Program-made: the position numbers and the translations under genes
DNA from: Actinophytocola sp050699935
GTDB lineage: Bacteria > Actinomycetota > Actinomycetes > Mycobacteriales > Pseudonocardiaceae
Length of the DNA: 64,000 bases
Direction: 5' to 3'
Assembly (NCBI RefSeq): GCF_050699935.1
Contig: NZ_JBOHGB010000001.1
Location: 148,976-212,975, forward strand
Notes under the pieces: generated by a model
Seen by the model: only the letters and a program-made list of their open reading frames with translations
Databases searched by the model: none
Told to the model about the DNA's origin: nothing
Shown: one piece after another, positions 41,501 through 49,871 of the stretch
Layout: the number at the start of each line of letters is the position of its first letter
Numbering within the stretch: position 1 is the stretch's first letter

Positions 41501-44401
41501 GGTGTCCGCGGTGACCGCTTCCAGGGGCAGCTCGACGCGCTCCGCGGCGAGACTGCGCAGCAGGTCGAGGGTGGACGGGCCGTCCTCGCCCGAGCCACCG
41601 GCCTCCGCCGGCAGCTCGGCGGAGGTGCTCGCGGAGGTGGCTTCCTCGCCGGGCTGAGTCAGCCCGACGGAGAGGTCGGGGGCGGCCTCGCAGGGGCTCG
41701 CCAGGAAGGTGAACCCGCCGTCTAGCGGCAGCGGCCGCACCACCCGGTCGGCGAACAGCGGCTCGGTGTCCAGCTCGGCCCCCAGCGCGTGCGCGGCGCC
41801 GAGGACGGACAGCAGCGAGCTCAGCGACTGGTTGTCGGTGTCGACGGCCAGCACCGGCGTGCCCGGCACGATGTCGCGCAGCAGGCCGGCGAGCACCCGG
41901 CCGGGGCCCACCTCGATGGCGAGGTCAGCGTCGGCGGCGGCCGTGGTGGCCGCCTCGTCGAAGCGCACCGGCCGCACGATCTGGTCGCGCAGCAGCTCCC
42001 GCAGGTCGGTGCCCGGCTCGAGCACGTCACCGGTCACAGTGGACACCACCGGGCGGGCAGGCGCGGCGAAGGTGAACTCGGCGAGCTGCCCCATCATCGC
42101 CTCGGCCGCGGGCTCGACCAGCGGCGAGTGGAAGGCGTGCGAGACGTTGATCCTGGTGGCGGTCACGCCGTCGGCCCGTGCCCGCTCGCACACGCGGTCC
42201 ACGGCATCGGCGTCACCGGCGATGACCGTCTGTTCCGGCCCGTTGTACCCGGCGATGACCACGGGGTCGTCCCCGAACAGCTGCTCGGCCCGGTCCGGCG
42301 CGGTGGCGAGGCCCGCCATCGCGCCGCCGCCCCGGCTGGCGTTCGCCATGACCTGCCCGCGCGCGGCGGCCAGGCGAAGCACGTCCTTGCCGCCCATGGC
42401 ACCGGCCCAGGCCAGCGCGGTCAGCTCGCCGAGGCTGTGCCCGACGGCGACGTCGGCGTCGAGGCCCAGCGTTTGCAGCACCCGCAGGGCCGCGACGGAC
42501 CCGGCGACGATGCGCGGCTGGGCCACCTCGGTGGCCGTCTGGTCGCCGCCGGTCGGCACCTCGGCGTCCGCGAACACGGCCTCCGCCGCGGGGAACCGGC
42601 GACGGATCGCGCCGACCGCACCCCGCCCGGAACCCTGGCCGGGGAACAGGTAGGCGATCTTCGGGGGGTTCTGTCCCTGGCCCAGGAACACCCCGTCCGC
42701 GGTGAACAGCCGCTGCTCGCCTGCGTCGAGGGCCTCGAGGAGCCGGCCGAGCTTGTCGACGGCGTCCTCGGGGCTGGTGGTGACGACCGCGGCCCGGACC
42801 CGCGCGCCGGACAGCTGCCCGGCCAGCGTTGCGGCCAGGTCGGCGACCTCGGCGAAGGACAGCTTGGGCACCACGTCGACCAGCCCGGCGACCCGCTCGC
42901 GCAACGCGGCGGTGTCGGCGGCGTCCAGCATCAGCAGCTCGGCGTCCTGGCGGCCGGCGACGAGAGCCTTGGTCCGCCGGGGCAGCGCGGTGCGCCGCTT
43001 GCGGCCGGGGCCCTGCTCGATCGCGATGTGCGTGTTCATGCCGCCGAAGCCCATCGCCGACACGCCGGCCCGGATCGGCGCCCCGGCCGGCCAGAGCTCG
43101 GCATCGCGCGGCACATACAGGGCCGGGGCGTCGCCGGTCAGCTTCGGGTGCGCCTCGTAGTGCCCGGTGACGGGCGGGATTACCTGGTGGTACACCGACA
43201 GCGCCGCCTTGATCAGCCCGCCGACCCCCGCGGCTGCCTTGGTGTGGCCGAAGTTGCCCTTGATCGAGCTGACCGCGGCCGGGCGGGCCCGCGGGTCGCA
43301 GTCGCGCCGGGCCGAACCGATCGCCTCGAGCTCGGTGGCGTCCCCGAGCGCGGTTCCGGTGCCGTGGCCCTCGAAGTAGCCGACGGTCTCCACGCCGTAC
43401 CCGGCTCGGGCGTAGGCGCGGCTGATGGCCAGCCGGTGGCCGGCGGCCTCCGGGCGGGTGATGCCGCCCTTGCCGTCGGAGGACAGGCCCCAGCCGGTAA
43501 TCGACGCGTAGATCCGAAGGTCGCGGGCGATGGCGTCCTCTTCGCGCATCAGCACGACGACGCCGGAGCCCTCGCCCGGCCAGAAGCCGTTGGAGTCCTT
43601 GTCGTAGATCTTCATCTCGCCGGAGGACAGCGCCCCGGTCTTGGCGAAGCCGATCACCTCGAACGGGTCGATGGACAGGTCGACGCCGCCGGCGAGGCAG
43701 ACGTCCAGGTCGCCGTCGGTCAGCGCCTTGGCCGCGGTGGCGATCGAGATCAGCGACGAGGAGCAGGCGCCGTCGACGGTGTAGCCGCCGCCGGCGAAGT
43801 CGAAGTAGTTGCAGATCCGCCCGGCGATGGTGTTGGCGAGCCCGCCGGCGAGCGTGTCCTCGTCGATCGGCGGGAACGGTGCCTTGTACACCGGCTCCAG
43901 CTCACGCAGGAAATCGCTGGTCTCGTCGTCGTCCCACCCCTTGGCGGCCAACGCGGCGGCGAGGGTACGCCGCACGTAGGGCCAGCGCAGCCGCATCAGG
44001 TTGGCGCGGGAGAACTCGCCGGTCAGGCTGTTGCCGAAGACGACGCCGGTGGCCTGGCGGGGCAGGCCGGCCGCATCCGGGAAGCCGGCGTCGGCCAGCG
44101 CCGTCGCCGCGACGTCCAGCGCCAGCCAGTGCGTGAGGTCGGTCGACCGGTAGGTGCTGCCGGCGACCTTGTACTTGAGCCGGTCGAACTCGAAGTCGCG
44201 TAGCACGGCCGCCTTCTTGGCGTAGAAGCGGTCCGGTGCGTTCTGGTCTGGCGAGTAGTAGTCCGCCTGGTTCATCCGCTCGTCGGGCAGCCTGCGAAAC
44301 GCGCGGCGCCCAGCCAGGATGTTCTCCCAGAGATCTTCGGTGCTAGCGGCGTCGGGGTAACGAAGTCCGATGCCGACGATCGCGATTCGCTCGGTGCTCA
44401 A
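38537..44401 (-). CDS. Enediyne-type iterative type I polyketide synthase (PKSE)
   Basis: About 1954 aa. Domains in order: KS (1-460; C213 in VDGACSSS, H346 in EGHGTGT, H386 in GNFGHTK), AT (580-870; S656 in GHSLGEL), a single ACP (940-1020; S977 in DDLHLSSITV), KR (1215-1400; TGGGKGI, S1352, Y1365, N1369), DH (about 1490-1750; H1496 in LSDHQLDG), and a C-terminal PPTase (GCDVE at 1850, WSALECLRK). This order is diagnostic of PKSE enzymes, which make a polyene precursor of the enediyne core on their own ACP. The TTG at 44401 gives MSTERIAIVGIG at the family start; the frame stays open to 44506. The PPTase lacks the usual lysine of WxxKE, as in this family. Confidence 0.95.
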   Translation of the reverse strand: MSTERIAIVGIGLRYPDAASTEDLWENILAGRRAFRRLPDERMNQADYYSPDQNAPDRFYAKKAAVLRDFEFDRLKYKVAGSTYRSTDLTHWLALDVAATALADAGFPDAAGLPRQATGVVFGNSLTGEFSRANLMRLRWPYVRRTLAAALAAKGWDDDETSDFLRELEPVYKAPFPPIDEDTLAGGLANTIAGRICNYFDFAGGGYTVDGACSSSLISIATAAKALTDGDLDVCLAGGVDLSIDPFEVIGFAKTGALSSGEMKIYDKDSNGFWPGEGSGVVVLMREEDAIARDLRIYASITGWGLSSDGKGGITRPEAAGHRLAISRAYARAGYGVETVGYFEGHGTGTALGDATELEAIGSARRDCDPRARPAAVSSIKGNFGHTKAAAGVGGLIKAALSVYHQVIPPVTGHYEAHPKLTGDAPALYVPRDAELWPAGAPIRAGVSAMGFGGMNTHIAIEQGPGRKRRTALPRRTKALVAGRQDAELLMLDAADTAALRERVAGLVDVVPKLSFAEVADLAATLAGQLSGARVRAAVVTTSPEDAVDKLGRLLEALDAGEQRLFTADGVFLGQGQNPPKIAYLFPGQGSGRGAVGAIRRRFPAAEAVFADAEVPTGGDQTATEVAQPRIVAGSVAALRVLQTLGLDADVAVGHSLGELTALAWAGAMGGKDVLRLAAARGQVMANASRGGGAMAGLATAPDRAEQLFGDDPVVIAGYNGPEQTVIAGDADAVDRVCERARADGVTATRINVSHAFHSPLVEPAAEAMMGQLAEFTFAAPARPVVSTVTGDVLEPGTDLRELLRDQIVRPVRFDEAATTAAADADLAIEVGPGRVLAGLLRDIVPGTPVLAVDTDNQSLSSLLSVLGAAHALGAELDTEPLFADRVVRPLPLDGGFTFLASPCEAAPDLSVGLTQPGEEATSASTSAELPAEAGGSGEDGPSTLDLLRSLAAERVELPLEAVTADTHPLDDLHLSSITVGQLVNDATRQLGLPTLEATTNFATVSLGELAKLIDELAESAQGGGTNGGSTEVAGVAQWVRPFSVDYVPARAPRVNVGTGPVGTWQMFAPAGHPLAERLRVALAEAGIGDGVLLCLPDSGEQHVELCLKAGQLAADSPAGTRFVVVQNKFGASGLARTAFLEATGVPTTVVSLSDLAPSTAADVDEAVRRVITEAAATTEFSEVRYDADGQRTAPVLRVLQPPAEPHTGTPLDGSDVLLVTGGGKGITAECALAMAEDSGAKLALIGRDDPADDEEISTNLARMTAAGVDCRYERADVTDAEQIATAVARFEAELGPVTAVMHGAGRNEPAALTNLTEERFHQTLDVKIAGLRAVLDAVEQNKIKLLVTFGSIIGRAGLPGEAHYSTANDWMTELTVDFQRAHPQARALAMEWSVWSGAGMGERLGVVEMLVRDGITPISVEDGLSVLRQVLADPSAGPVLTITGRMGGLPTLPLDMSQELPLTRFVDRVLVHYPHVELITEVELSSGSDPYLSDHQLDGDLLFPAVVGMEAMTQVATAVLGQTGAPLLQDVEFLRPIVVRPGTATSMRLAALVRDAGTVTVAIRAEDTGFSADHFRATLRLPRPALPDSAIEGATDGATDAGASRTATQLPLAPVDPIAELYGGVMFQGKRFQRLLGYRRASARHAVAELSTTTPAPWFAAYLPQDQVLADPGTRDAVMHALQCCVPDATLLPQGVERLYLSAPADQHVEFVILDARERSQDGDTYVYDADVLDPSGRVVERWQGLTLRAVRKKDSSGPWVPSMLSGYLERTLEQVLGGRRAVVVESDPVPGVPADRQAQTELAASRAVGGPVAVRYRPDGKPELDGTAISASHGAGVSVVVTGSGRLGCDVETVVHRAEEDWAGLLGDGLRRVRDLVMAEAGEDADTAGTRAWSALECLRKTGTTTRDLTVDRVTPDGWVVLSTGDARIATWVTTFNDLATPVVFAVLSGQE

Positions 44402-44718
44402 CCTATACCGCCTATTCTCGACGACCACTCGACCCGAATCGGCGCGCCCATTCGCGCCGGCCACATACCGCGGCGATGAGCCGAGTTCGGCGACAGTCCT
44501 CGACACGCTTTCCGTTTGGGTTCAAGGTTGCACCAGCGCAGCGGCATATGCCTTCTCATCATGTGCCGTCTACCCGCTTCTCCGATATTGCTTCTGTCCC
44601 GAAGACTCCTTCGGCCGGATGATCAATGCGGCCGGAAAGGCAGATACCGCACTGGTGGAGATGCGCGGCGACGATTGCCGAGCCGACCCTGACAATGCCA
44701 CCGTCACCGGAGGAATCG
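44402..44718. promoter_or_regulatory. Divergent promoter region of the PKSE and its accessory operon
   Basis: 317 nt holding the promoters for the minus-strand PKSE and the plus-strand accessory operon. The accessory frame is open from 44626, but the ATG at 44719 preceded by GGAGGA is the credible start. No clear operator dyad was found. Confidence 0.45.
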
Positions 44719-45777
44719 ATGCCGTCATTTCTCGGTTCGCTGCGCCAGTTCGTGCTGGCACCGAAGCTGTCCGCGGTCACCTTCGCCGAGCGCGAGTTCC
44801 CCGGGGCCGACTCGCCCGCGACGGAGCGGCTGGAGGCAATCCCGCAGGCCGTGGTGTGCGGGTTCGAGTGGGGCATCGCGGCGCGCGACCTGTGGGAGGT
44901 GCGACGGCGGCTGGAGCTGGTCGAGCCGGAGCAGCGCGGGTTCGCCTACGAGGGTGCGGCCATGGCGTTCGCCGTCCGCGACGCGATGGCGGGCGGCAGC
45001 GGCCGGCGTACCCGCGAGCTGCTGCTCGGGCCGGGCGCGCCGCACGTGTTCCTCACCTACATCGGCATCGGGTTCGCCATGGCGCGGCTGCCGAGGCCGC
45101 TCTGGCGCAACATCATTCCCGACCTGACCGACTCGCCCTATTACCCCACCATGACCTGGCTTGCCGTGGACGGCTACGGCTTCGACCTCGCCTACTTCCA
45201 CACCAGCCGCTACGTCGACGAGCAACGGGTGCCGGCGCCCTACCCGTGGGAGGGATCGCCCGACTACTTCCCGCGCGCGGTGGACCAGGGCATCGGGCGA
45301 GCGCTGTGGTTCATCAACGGCGCCGACTGGAGGGCCACCGCCGCCGCCGTCAACCGGTTCGACGAAGCGCGCCGGCCGGATCTGTGGAGTGGCGTCGGGC
45401 TCGCCGCGACGTTCGCCGGCGGCTGCACCGCCGATGGCCTGGCCGCACTGCGCGAGGCGGCCGGCGGCCTCTGGCCACAGCTCGGGCTCGGCGTGGTCTT
45501 CGCGATCAAGGCGCGGACGTTCGCCGGCCACGTGCCGGCGCACTCGGCGCTGGCCGCCGAGGTGCTGGCCGGTCTGTCCGTTTCGGACGCCGTGACGATC
45601 GCCGACCGCACCGAGGCCGACTCGACCGGCCACGACGCGGCTCGGGACACGGAGCCACTGTACGAGCGGTGGCGCAGCCGAATTCGTGCGCATTTCACGG
45701 CCACGACATCGTCGCCGGTCGACCGGAATGGTCGGCAGCCACGCGGGCCCGACCAGCGCGGGATCCGGCACGCGTGA
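44719..45777 (+). CDS. DUF1702 family enediyne accessory protein, copy 1
   Basis: 352 aa of the DUF1702 family, a hallmark of enediyne PKS neighbourhoods (UnbL/E4 type by my recollection, so the E-number is tentative). Seen: GFEWGIAARDLWEVRRRLE, GFAYEGAAMAFAVRD, VFLTYIGIGFAMARL, WLAVDGYGFDLAYFHTSRYV, and DQGIGRALWFINGADW. Required for core formation in known systems but of unknown chemistry. GGAGGA lies just before the ATG. First gene of a seven-gene plus operon; paralogue of the next gene. Confidence 0.88.
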   Translation: MPSFLGSLRQFVLAPKLSAVTFAEREFPGADSPATERLEAIPQAVVCGFEWGIAARDLWEVRRRLELVEPEQRGFAYEGAAMAFAVRDAMAGGSGRRTRELLLGPGAPHVFLTYIGIGFAMARLPRPLWRNIIPDLTDSPYYPTMTWLAVDGYGFDLAYFHTSRYVDEQRVPAPYPWEGSPDYFPRAVDQGIGRALWFINGADWRATAAAVNRFDEARRPDLWSGVGLAATFAGGCTADGLAALREAAGGLWPQLGLGVVFAIKARTFAGHVPAHSALAAEVLAGLSVSDAVTIADRTEADSTGHDAARDTEPLYERWRSRIRAHFTATTSSPVDRNGRQPRGPDQRGIRHA

Positions 45778-45856
45778 AGTCGTAAACCGTTCCGGCGGCG
45801 TGTGACGATTGTCAGCAAACGAAGAAACCGTTTTGACCGACGGTTAGGGGAAGGTC

Positions 45857-46852
45857 TTGACCAGTTCGTGGCGGGCGCTGCGGCGTCGCTTACTGACACC
45901 AGACGTCGCCGAGACGAGCCTCGACAAACGCGGCTTCCACAAGAAATCTCCCGCCGCTCAAGAAAGACTGGAGACGGTTGGGAAGGCGTTTCTGGACGGT
46001 TACGCCCGCGCGGTGGAGGCCCGTACGCCCGCCGATGCCGAGGGACAGCTCGAGCAGCTGCCCGGCTGGCTGCGCGGCTTCGCCTACGAGGGCGCCGGTA
46101 TGGGCCTGGCCGTGCTCGACGGTCTGCCGTTCGGCCGCTCGGACAACGTCTTTCGGTTCCTGCGAAGCCCGCTTGGCGACGTGAACCGCTACCTGGTCTA
46201 CGTCGGGATCGGCTGGGCGATGGCCAGGCTTCCCCGGTTCCGCTGGCCCAAGCCGCGGACCCTCGACCCGGTGCTGCTGCCGCTGGTGCTCGACGGTTAC
46301 GGCTTCCACCAGGCCTACTTCCACACCGCCCGCTACGTCGACGGCCAGTACCAGGACCCGAAGTTCCCGTGGCCGGGCGGCCCGCACGGGTCCTACGCGG
46401 ACAAGGCCATCGACCAGGGCATCGGTCGGGCCATGTGGTTCGTCGGCGGCGCCGACCCGAACCGCGTGGCCGACCTGGTCGACGCGTTCCCGGCCTCGCG
46501 TCGTGCCGAGCTCTACAGCGGCACCGGGCTCGCGGCGACCTATGCCGGCGGCGCGGACGACGGCGCGGCCGAACAGGACCTGCGGACACTGGCGCGCCGC
46601 GCCGGCCAGCACCGGGTGAACGTGGCGCAGGGGTGCGCGTTCGCCGCGGACGCGCGCGTGCGTGCCGGCATCGTGCCCCCGCACACGGCGCTGGCCACCC
46701 AGGTGTTCTGCGGCACGACGCCGGAGGAGGCGGCCCGGATCACGAGCGAACTGCGCCCGGAGCACCAGGTCGAGGGCGAACTGCCGGCGTATGAGGTCTG
46801 GCGGCGGCGACTCGCCGACGAATTCGTTTCCCTTGGAGGTGTCAACACATGA
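45857..46852 (+). CDS. DUF1702 family enediyne accessory protein, copy 2
   Basis: 331 aa, clearly paralogous to the preceding gene: GWLRGFAYEGAGMGLAVLD, RYLVYVGIGWAMARLPRFRW, LDGYGFHQAYFHTARYVDG, IDQGIGRAMWFVGGADPN, GLAATYAGGADD. Two adjacent DUF1702 genes suggest a heteromeric complex or divided roles. TTG start with GGGGAAGG upstream. The last codon overlaps the FG-GAP gene start by 4 nt (ATGA), so translation is coupled. Confidence 0.88.
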   Translation: MTSSWRALRRRLLTPDVAETSLDKRGFHKKSPAAQERLETVGKAFLDGYARAVEARTPADAEGQLEQLPGWLRGFAYEGAGMGLAVLDGLPFGRSDNVFRFLRSPLGDVNRYLVYVGIGWAMARLPRFRWPKPRTLDPVLLPLVLDGYGFHQAYFHTARYVDGQYQDPKFPWPGGPHGSYADKAIDQGIGRAMWFVGGADPNRVADLVDAFPASRRAELYSGTGLAATYAGGADDGAAEQDLRTLARRAGQHRVNVAQGCAFAADARVRAGIVPPHTALATQVFCGTTPEEAARITSELRPEHQVEGELPAYEVWRRRLADEFVSLGGVNT

Positions 46853-48819
46853 ACGCGGTACGAGGCCTGCTGCGCAGGCAGCTGACCGGTGTCATCGCGC
46901 TCGTGGTCGTCGTCGGCTGCTATTTCGCGGTCGCCCTGCCGCAGAGCTCGGCCGAAGAGCGGACCGACCTGGCGAGTGACTACGCGTTCGCCGGCCACAG
47001 CCTGGCGCTGCCGGCGTCGGACAAGCAGCAGTCGATCAGGCAGGTCAACCAGGCGTACAAGCACATCGACGCCTGGATCTCCTCGGTCGGCGCGTCCGTC
47101 GCGATGAACGACCTGGACGGTGACGGCCTGCCCAACGACCTGTGCCTCGTCGACCCGCGCACCGACCAGGTGATCATCACGCCGACGCCGGGCGGGAACG
47201 ACGGGCGCTACGAGCCCTTCGAGCTGCGCCCGGAGCCGTTGCCGGTCAACGACGTGATGGCACCGATGGGCTGCGTGCCCGCCGACGTCAACGAGGACGG
47301 CCGGATGGACCTGCTGGTCTACATGTGGGGCCGCACCCCGGTCATCCACCTCGCCAGGGCCGACCACGACGGCCTCTCTCCGGCGGCGTACGCGCCCGTC
47401 GAGGCGGTGACCGGCGACAACGCCGACGCCAACGGGGTGTACGACGGTCCACAGTGGAACAGCAACGCGGCGACCGTCGGCGACTTCGACGGTGACGGCC
47501 ACGACGACATCTTCATCGGCAACTACTTCCCCGACAGCCCGGTCCTCGACCCGTCGGCCGACGGCGGCGTGACGATGAACCACTCCCTCTCGCATGCCCA
47601 GAACGGCGGCGGGCCGCACATCCTGCTGAGCACGGGCGCCTCGGCGGGTGACAACCCGACCGCCACCTTCGAGCGCGTCCCCGCCGAGGCGATCCCCGAG
47701 GAGGCCAGGGGTGGCTGGGCGCTGGGGGTCAGCGCCAACGACCTGGACGGGGACCTGTTGCCCGAGCTGTACATCGCGAACGACTTCGGCCCCGACCGGT
47801 TGCTGTACAACCGGTCGGGGCCAGGTCAGGTGAAGTTCTCCAACGTGACCACCACCCGCACACCCGGGACGCCGAAGTCCAAGCGGATCGGTTCCGACTC
47901 GTTCAAGGGCATGGGTGTCGACTTCGGCGACTTCGACCACGACGGGCTCTACGACGCGTTCGTCTCCAACCTGACCGTCTCGTGGGGCATCGTGGAGAGC
48001 AACTTCTTCTACACCAACACCGCCGAGAACTCCGATGACCTACGCGCGCAGCTGCGCGACGGTGAGGCGCCGTTCCGCGACGACAGTGGCGAGAACGGCA
48101 CCGCCTGGGCGGGCTGGGCCTGGGACGTCAAGATCGCCGACTTCGCCAACTCCGGCGAGCAGCAGATCGCTCAGACGAACGGCTTCATCAAGGGAAGCAC
48201 CAACCGCTGGCCGCAGCTGCAGGAGCTGGCCATGGCCAACGACTCCCTGGTGGCCAACCCGCTGACCTGGCCCAACGCGAACTCCGGTGACGACATCGCC
48301 GGCAGCGAGACGCTGCGCTTCTTCGTCAAGGGCGAGGACGGCCGCTACACCGACCTGGCCCCCGAGCTGGGCCTGGCGGTGCCGATCCCGACCCGCGGCA
48401 TCGCCACCGGTGACGCCGACGGCGACGGACTGCTCGACATGGCGGTGGCCCGCCAGTACGGCGAGCCGATCTTCTACCACAACGAGGCACCCGCACCGGG
48501 CGGGCACCTGAACCTGGCGCTGTCCCACGAGCCGGAGGAGACGGTGGGCACCGCCCCCGCGCCGGGCTCGCCGGTCACCGGTGCCCAGGTCACGGTGACC
48601 ACGGCGGACGGAGAGACGTACATCCAGCGCGTCGACGGCGGCAGCGGCCACGCGGGCCGGCGCAGCAGCGAGGTGCACATCGGCCTCGGCGACGCCAAGG
48701 GCCCCGTCCAGGTGCACCTGCGGTGGCGGGACCGCCACGGTGACGTGCACCAGCAGGATCTCGAGCTCAGCCAGGGCCGGCACTCGCTCGTGCTTGGCGA
48801 CCGGGTCATGGAGAGGTGA
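46849..48819 (+). CDS. FG-GAP/ASPIC-UnbV protein (enediyne E3 type)
   Basis: 656 aa. One hydrophobic segment at about 13-31 (LTGVIALVVVVGCYFAVAL) acts as signal anchor or export signal. The rest has FG-GAP/VCBS-type repeats with calcium loops such as NDLDGDGLPND, GDFDGDGHDD and GDADGDGLLD, and a C-terminal ASPIC/UnbV domain (GAQVTVTTADG to SSEVHIGLGDA). The protein probably folds outside the membrane. UnbV genes accompany nearly all known PKSE genes; the function is unknown. Coupled by ATGA to the gene before and by a GTG/TGA overlap to the gene after. Confidence 0.92.
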   Translation: MNAVRGLLRRQLTGVIALVVVVGCYFAVALPQSSAEERTDLASDYAFAGHSLALPASDKQQSIRQVNQAYKHIDAWISSVGASVAMNDLDGDGLPNDLCLVDPRTDQVIITPTPGGNDGRYEPFELRPEPLPVNDVMAPMGCVPADVNEDGRMDLLVYMWGRTPVIHLARADHDGLSPAAYAPVEAVTGDNADANGVYDGPQWNSNAATVGDFDGDGHDDIFIGNYFPDSPVLDPSADGGVTMNHSLSHAQNGGGPHILLSTGASAGDNPTATFERVPAEAIPEEARGGWALGVSANDLDGDLLPELYIANDFGPDRLLYNRSGPGQVKFSNVTTTRTPGTPKSKRIGSDSFKGMGVDFGDFDHDGLYDAFVSNLTVSWGIVESNFFYTNTAENSDDLRAQLRDGEAPFRDDSGENGTAWAGWAWDVKIADFANSGEQQIAQTNGFIKGSTNRWPQLQELAMANDSLVANPLTWPNANSGDDIAGSETLRFFVKGEDGRYTDLAPELGLAVPIPTRGIATGDADGDGLLDMAVARQYGEPIFYHNEAPAPGGHLNLALSHEPEETVGTAPAPGSPVTGAQVTVTTADGETYIQRVDGGSGHAGRRSSEVHIGLGDAKGPVQVHLRWRDRHGDVHQQDLELSQGRHSLVLGDRVMER

Positions 48820-49871
48820 GAAGGGAAATGGTTGTCCAGGAAGCGAAGCCCGGCGGGAAGCCGCCCGCCGGGGGGCCGCCGAAGAACGCCAAGGTCGTCA
48901 AGGCGCTGCGCAGGTTCGCGATCTCGATCACGATCTTCAACATCCTCGGCTTCACCGTGCTCGGCTTCGAGCAGCCGTGGATCTGGCCGTTCGTGGCCGT
49001 GGCCACCGGCTACACCGTCGAACTGGTGCTGGAGGCGATCGGCGCCCGCGTCGAGGGCCGCGCCCCCCGCTATGCCGGCGGCGGGGCGAGGGGCCTGATC
49101 GAGTTCCTGTTCCCCGCGCACATCACCAGCCTCGCGCTGAACATGCTGATCTACGTCAACGACCGGATCTGGGTGATGATGTTCGCGGTGACCCTCGCGG
49201 TGGCCGCGAAGTGGATCCTGCGTGCCCCGGTGCGCGGCAACCTGCGGCACTACATGAACCCGTCCAACTTCGGGATCCTGATGGTGCTCATCCTGTTCCC
49301 CTGGGGCAGCATCGCGCCGCCATACCACTTCACCGAGCACGTCGACGACACGGTCAGCTGGATCATCGTGGGTGTCATCGTCGTGACCGGCACGATGCTC
49401 AACGCCAAGCTGACCAACAGGATGTGGCTGATCTTCGGCTGGCTGAGCGTGTTCGCCCTCCAGGCGATCCTGCGCGGTCTGCTGTTCGACACGTCGATCC
49501 TGGGCGCGCTGGCGGTCATGACCGGCGTCGCGTTCATCCTCTACACCAACTACATGGTGACCGACCCGGGCACCACCCCGTCGAAGCCGGGGGCACAGTT
49601 CGCGTTCGGCGCGGGCGTGGCGGTGTTCTACGGGCTCTTCATGGTCGCGCACATCGCCTACGGCCTGTTCTTCGCCACGGCGATCGTGTGCCTGATCCGC
49701 GGGATGTTCCTGTGGGGCCTGCACTTCGTCAACAAGGCTCGCGTGCGGTTCGAGGCCGAGCAGCGCGCCGCGGCCGAGGCGGCCACGTCGCCGCTCGAGG
49801 TGGTCAATGAGAGCGGCACCGACAGCCGCACCGACACCGGCGGGCCCGCGGCTCGCCCGGCCGCGGCATGA
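48816..49871 (+). CDS. UnbU-like polytopic membrane protein (enediyne E5 type)
   Basis: 351 aa with about 8-9 hydrophobic segments, a basic N-terminus and a soluble Ala-rich tail. Segments such as FAISITIFNILGFTVLGFEQPWIWPF, NPSNFGILMVLILFPWGSIAPPYHF and AHIAYGLFFATAIVCLIRGMF resemble UnbU/CalT3-type proteins conserved beside the PKSE. Role unknown; transport or membrane anchoring of the core assembly has been suggested for the family. GTG 48816 overlaps the previous stop; ATG 48828 is an alternative. Confidence 0.88.
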   Translation: MRREMVVQEAKPGGKPPAGGPPKNAKVVKALRRFAISITIFNILGFTVLGFEQPWIWPFVAVATGYTVELVLEAIGARVEGRAPRYAGGGARGLIEFLFPAHITSLALNMLIYVNDRIWVMMFAVTLAVAAKWILRAPVRGNLRHYMNPSNFGILMVLILFPWGSIAPPYHFTEHVDDTVSWIIVGVIVVTGTMLNAKLTNRMWLIFGWLSVFALQAILRGLLFDTSILGALAVMTGVAFILYTNYMVTDPGTTPSKPGAQFAFGAGVAVFYGLFMVAHIAYGLFFATAIVCLIRGMFLWGLHFVNKARVRFEAEQRAAAEAATSPLEVVNESGTDSRTDTGGPAARPAAA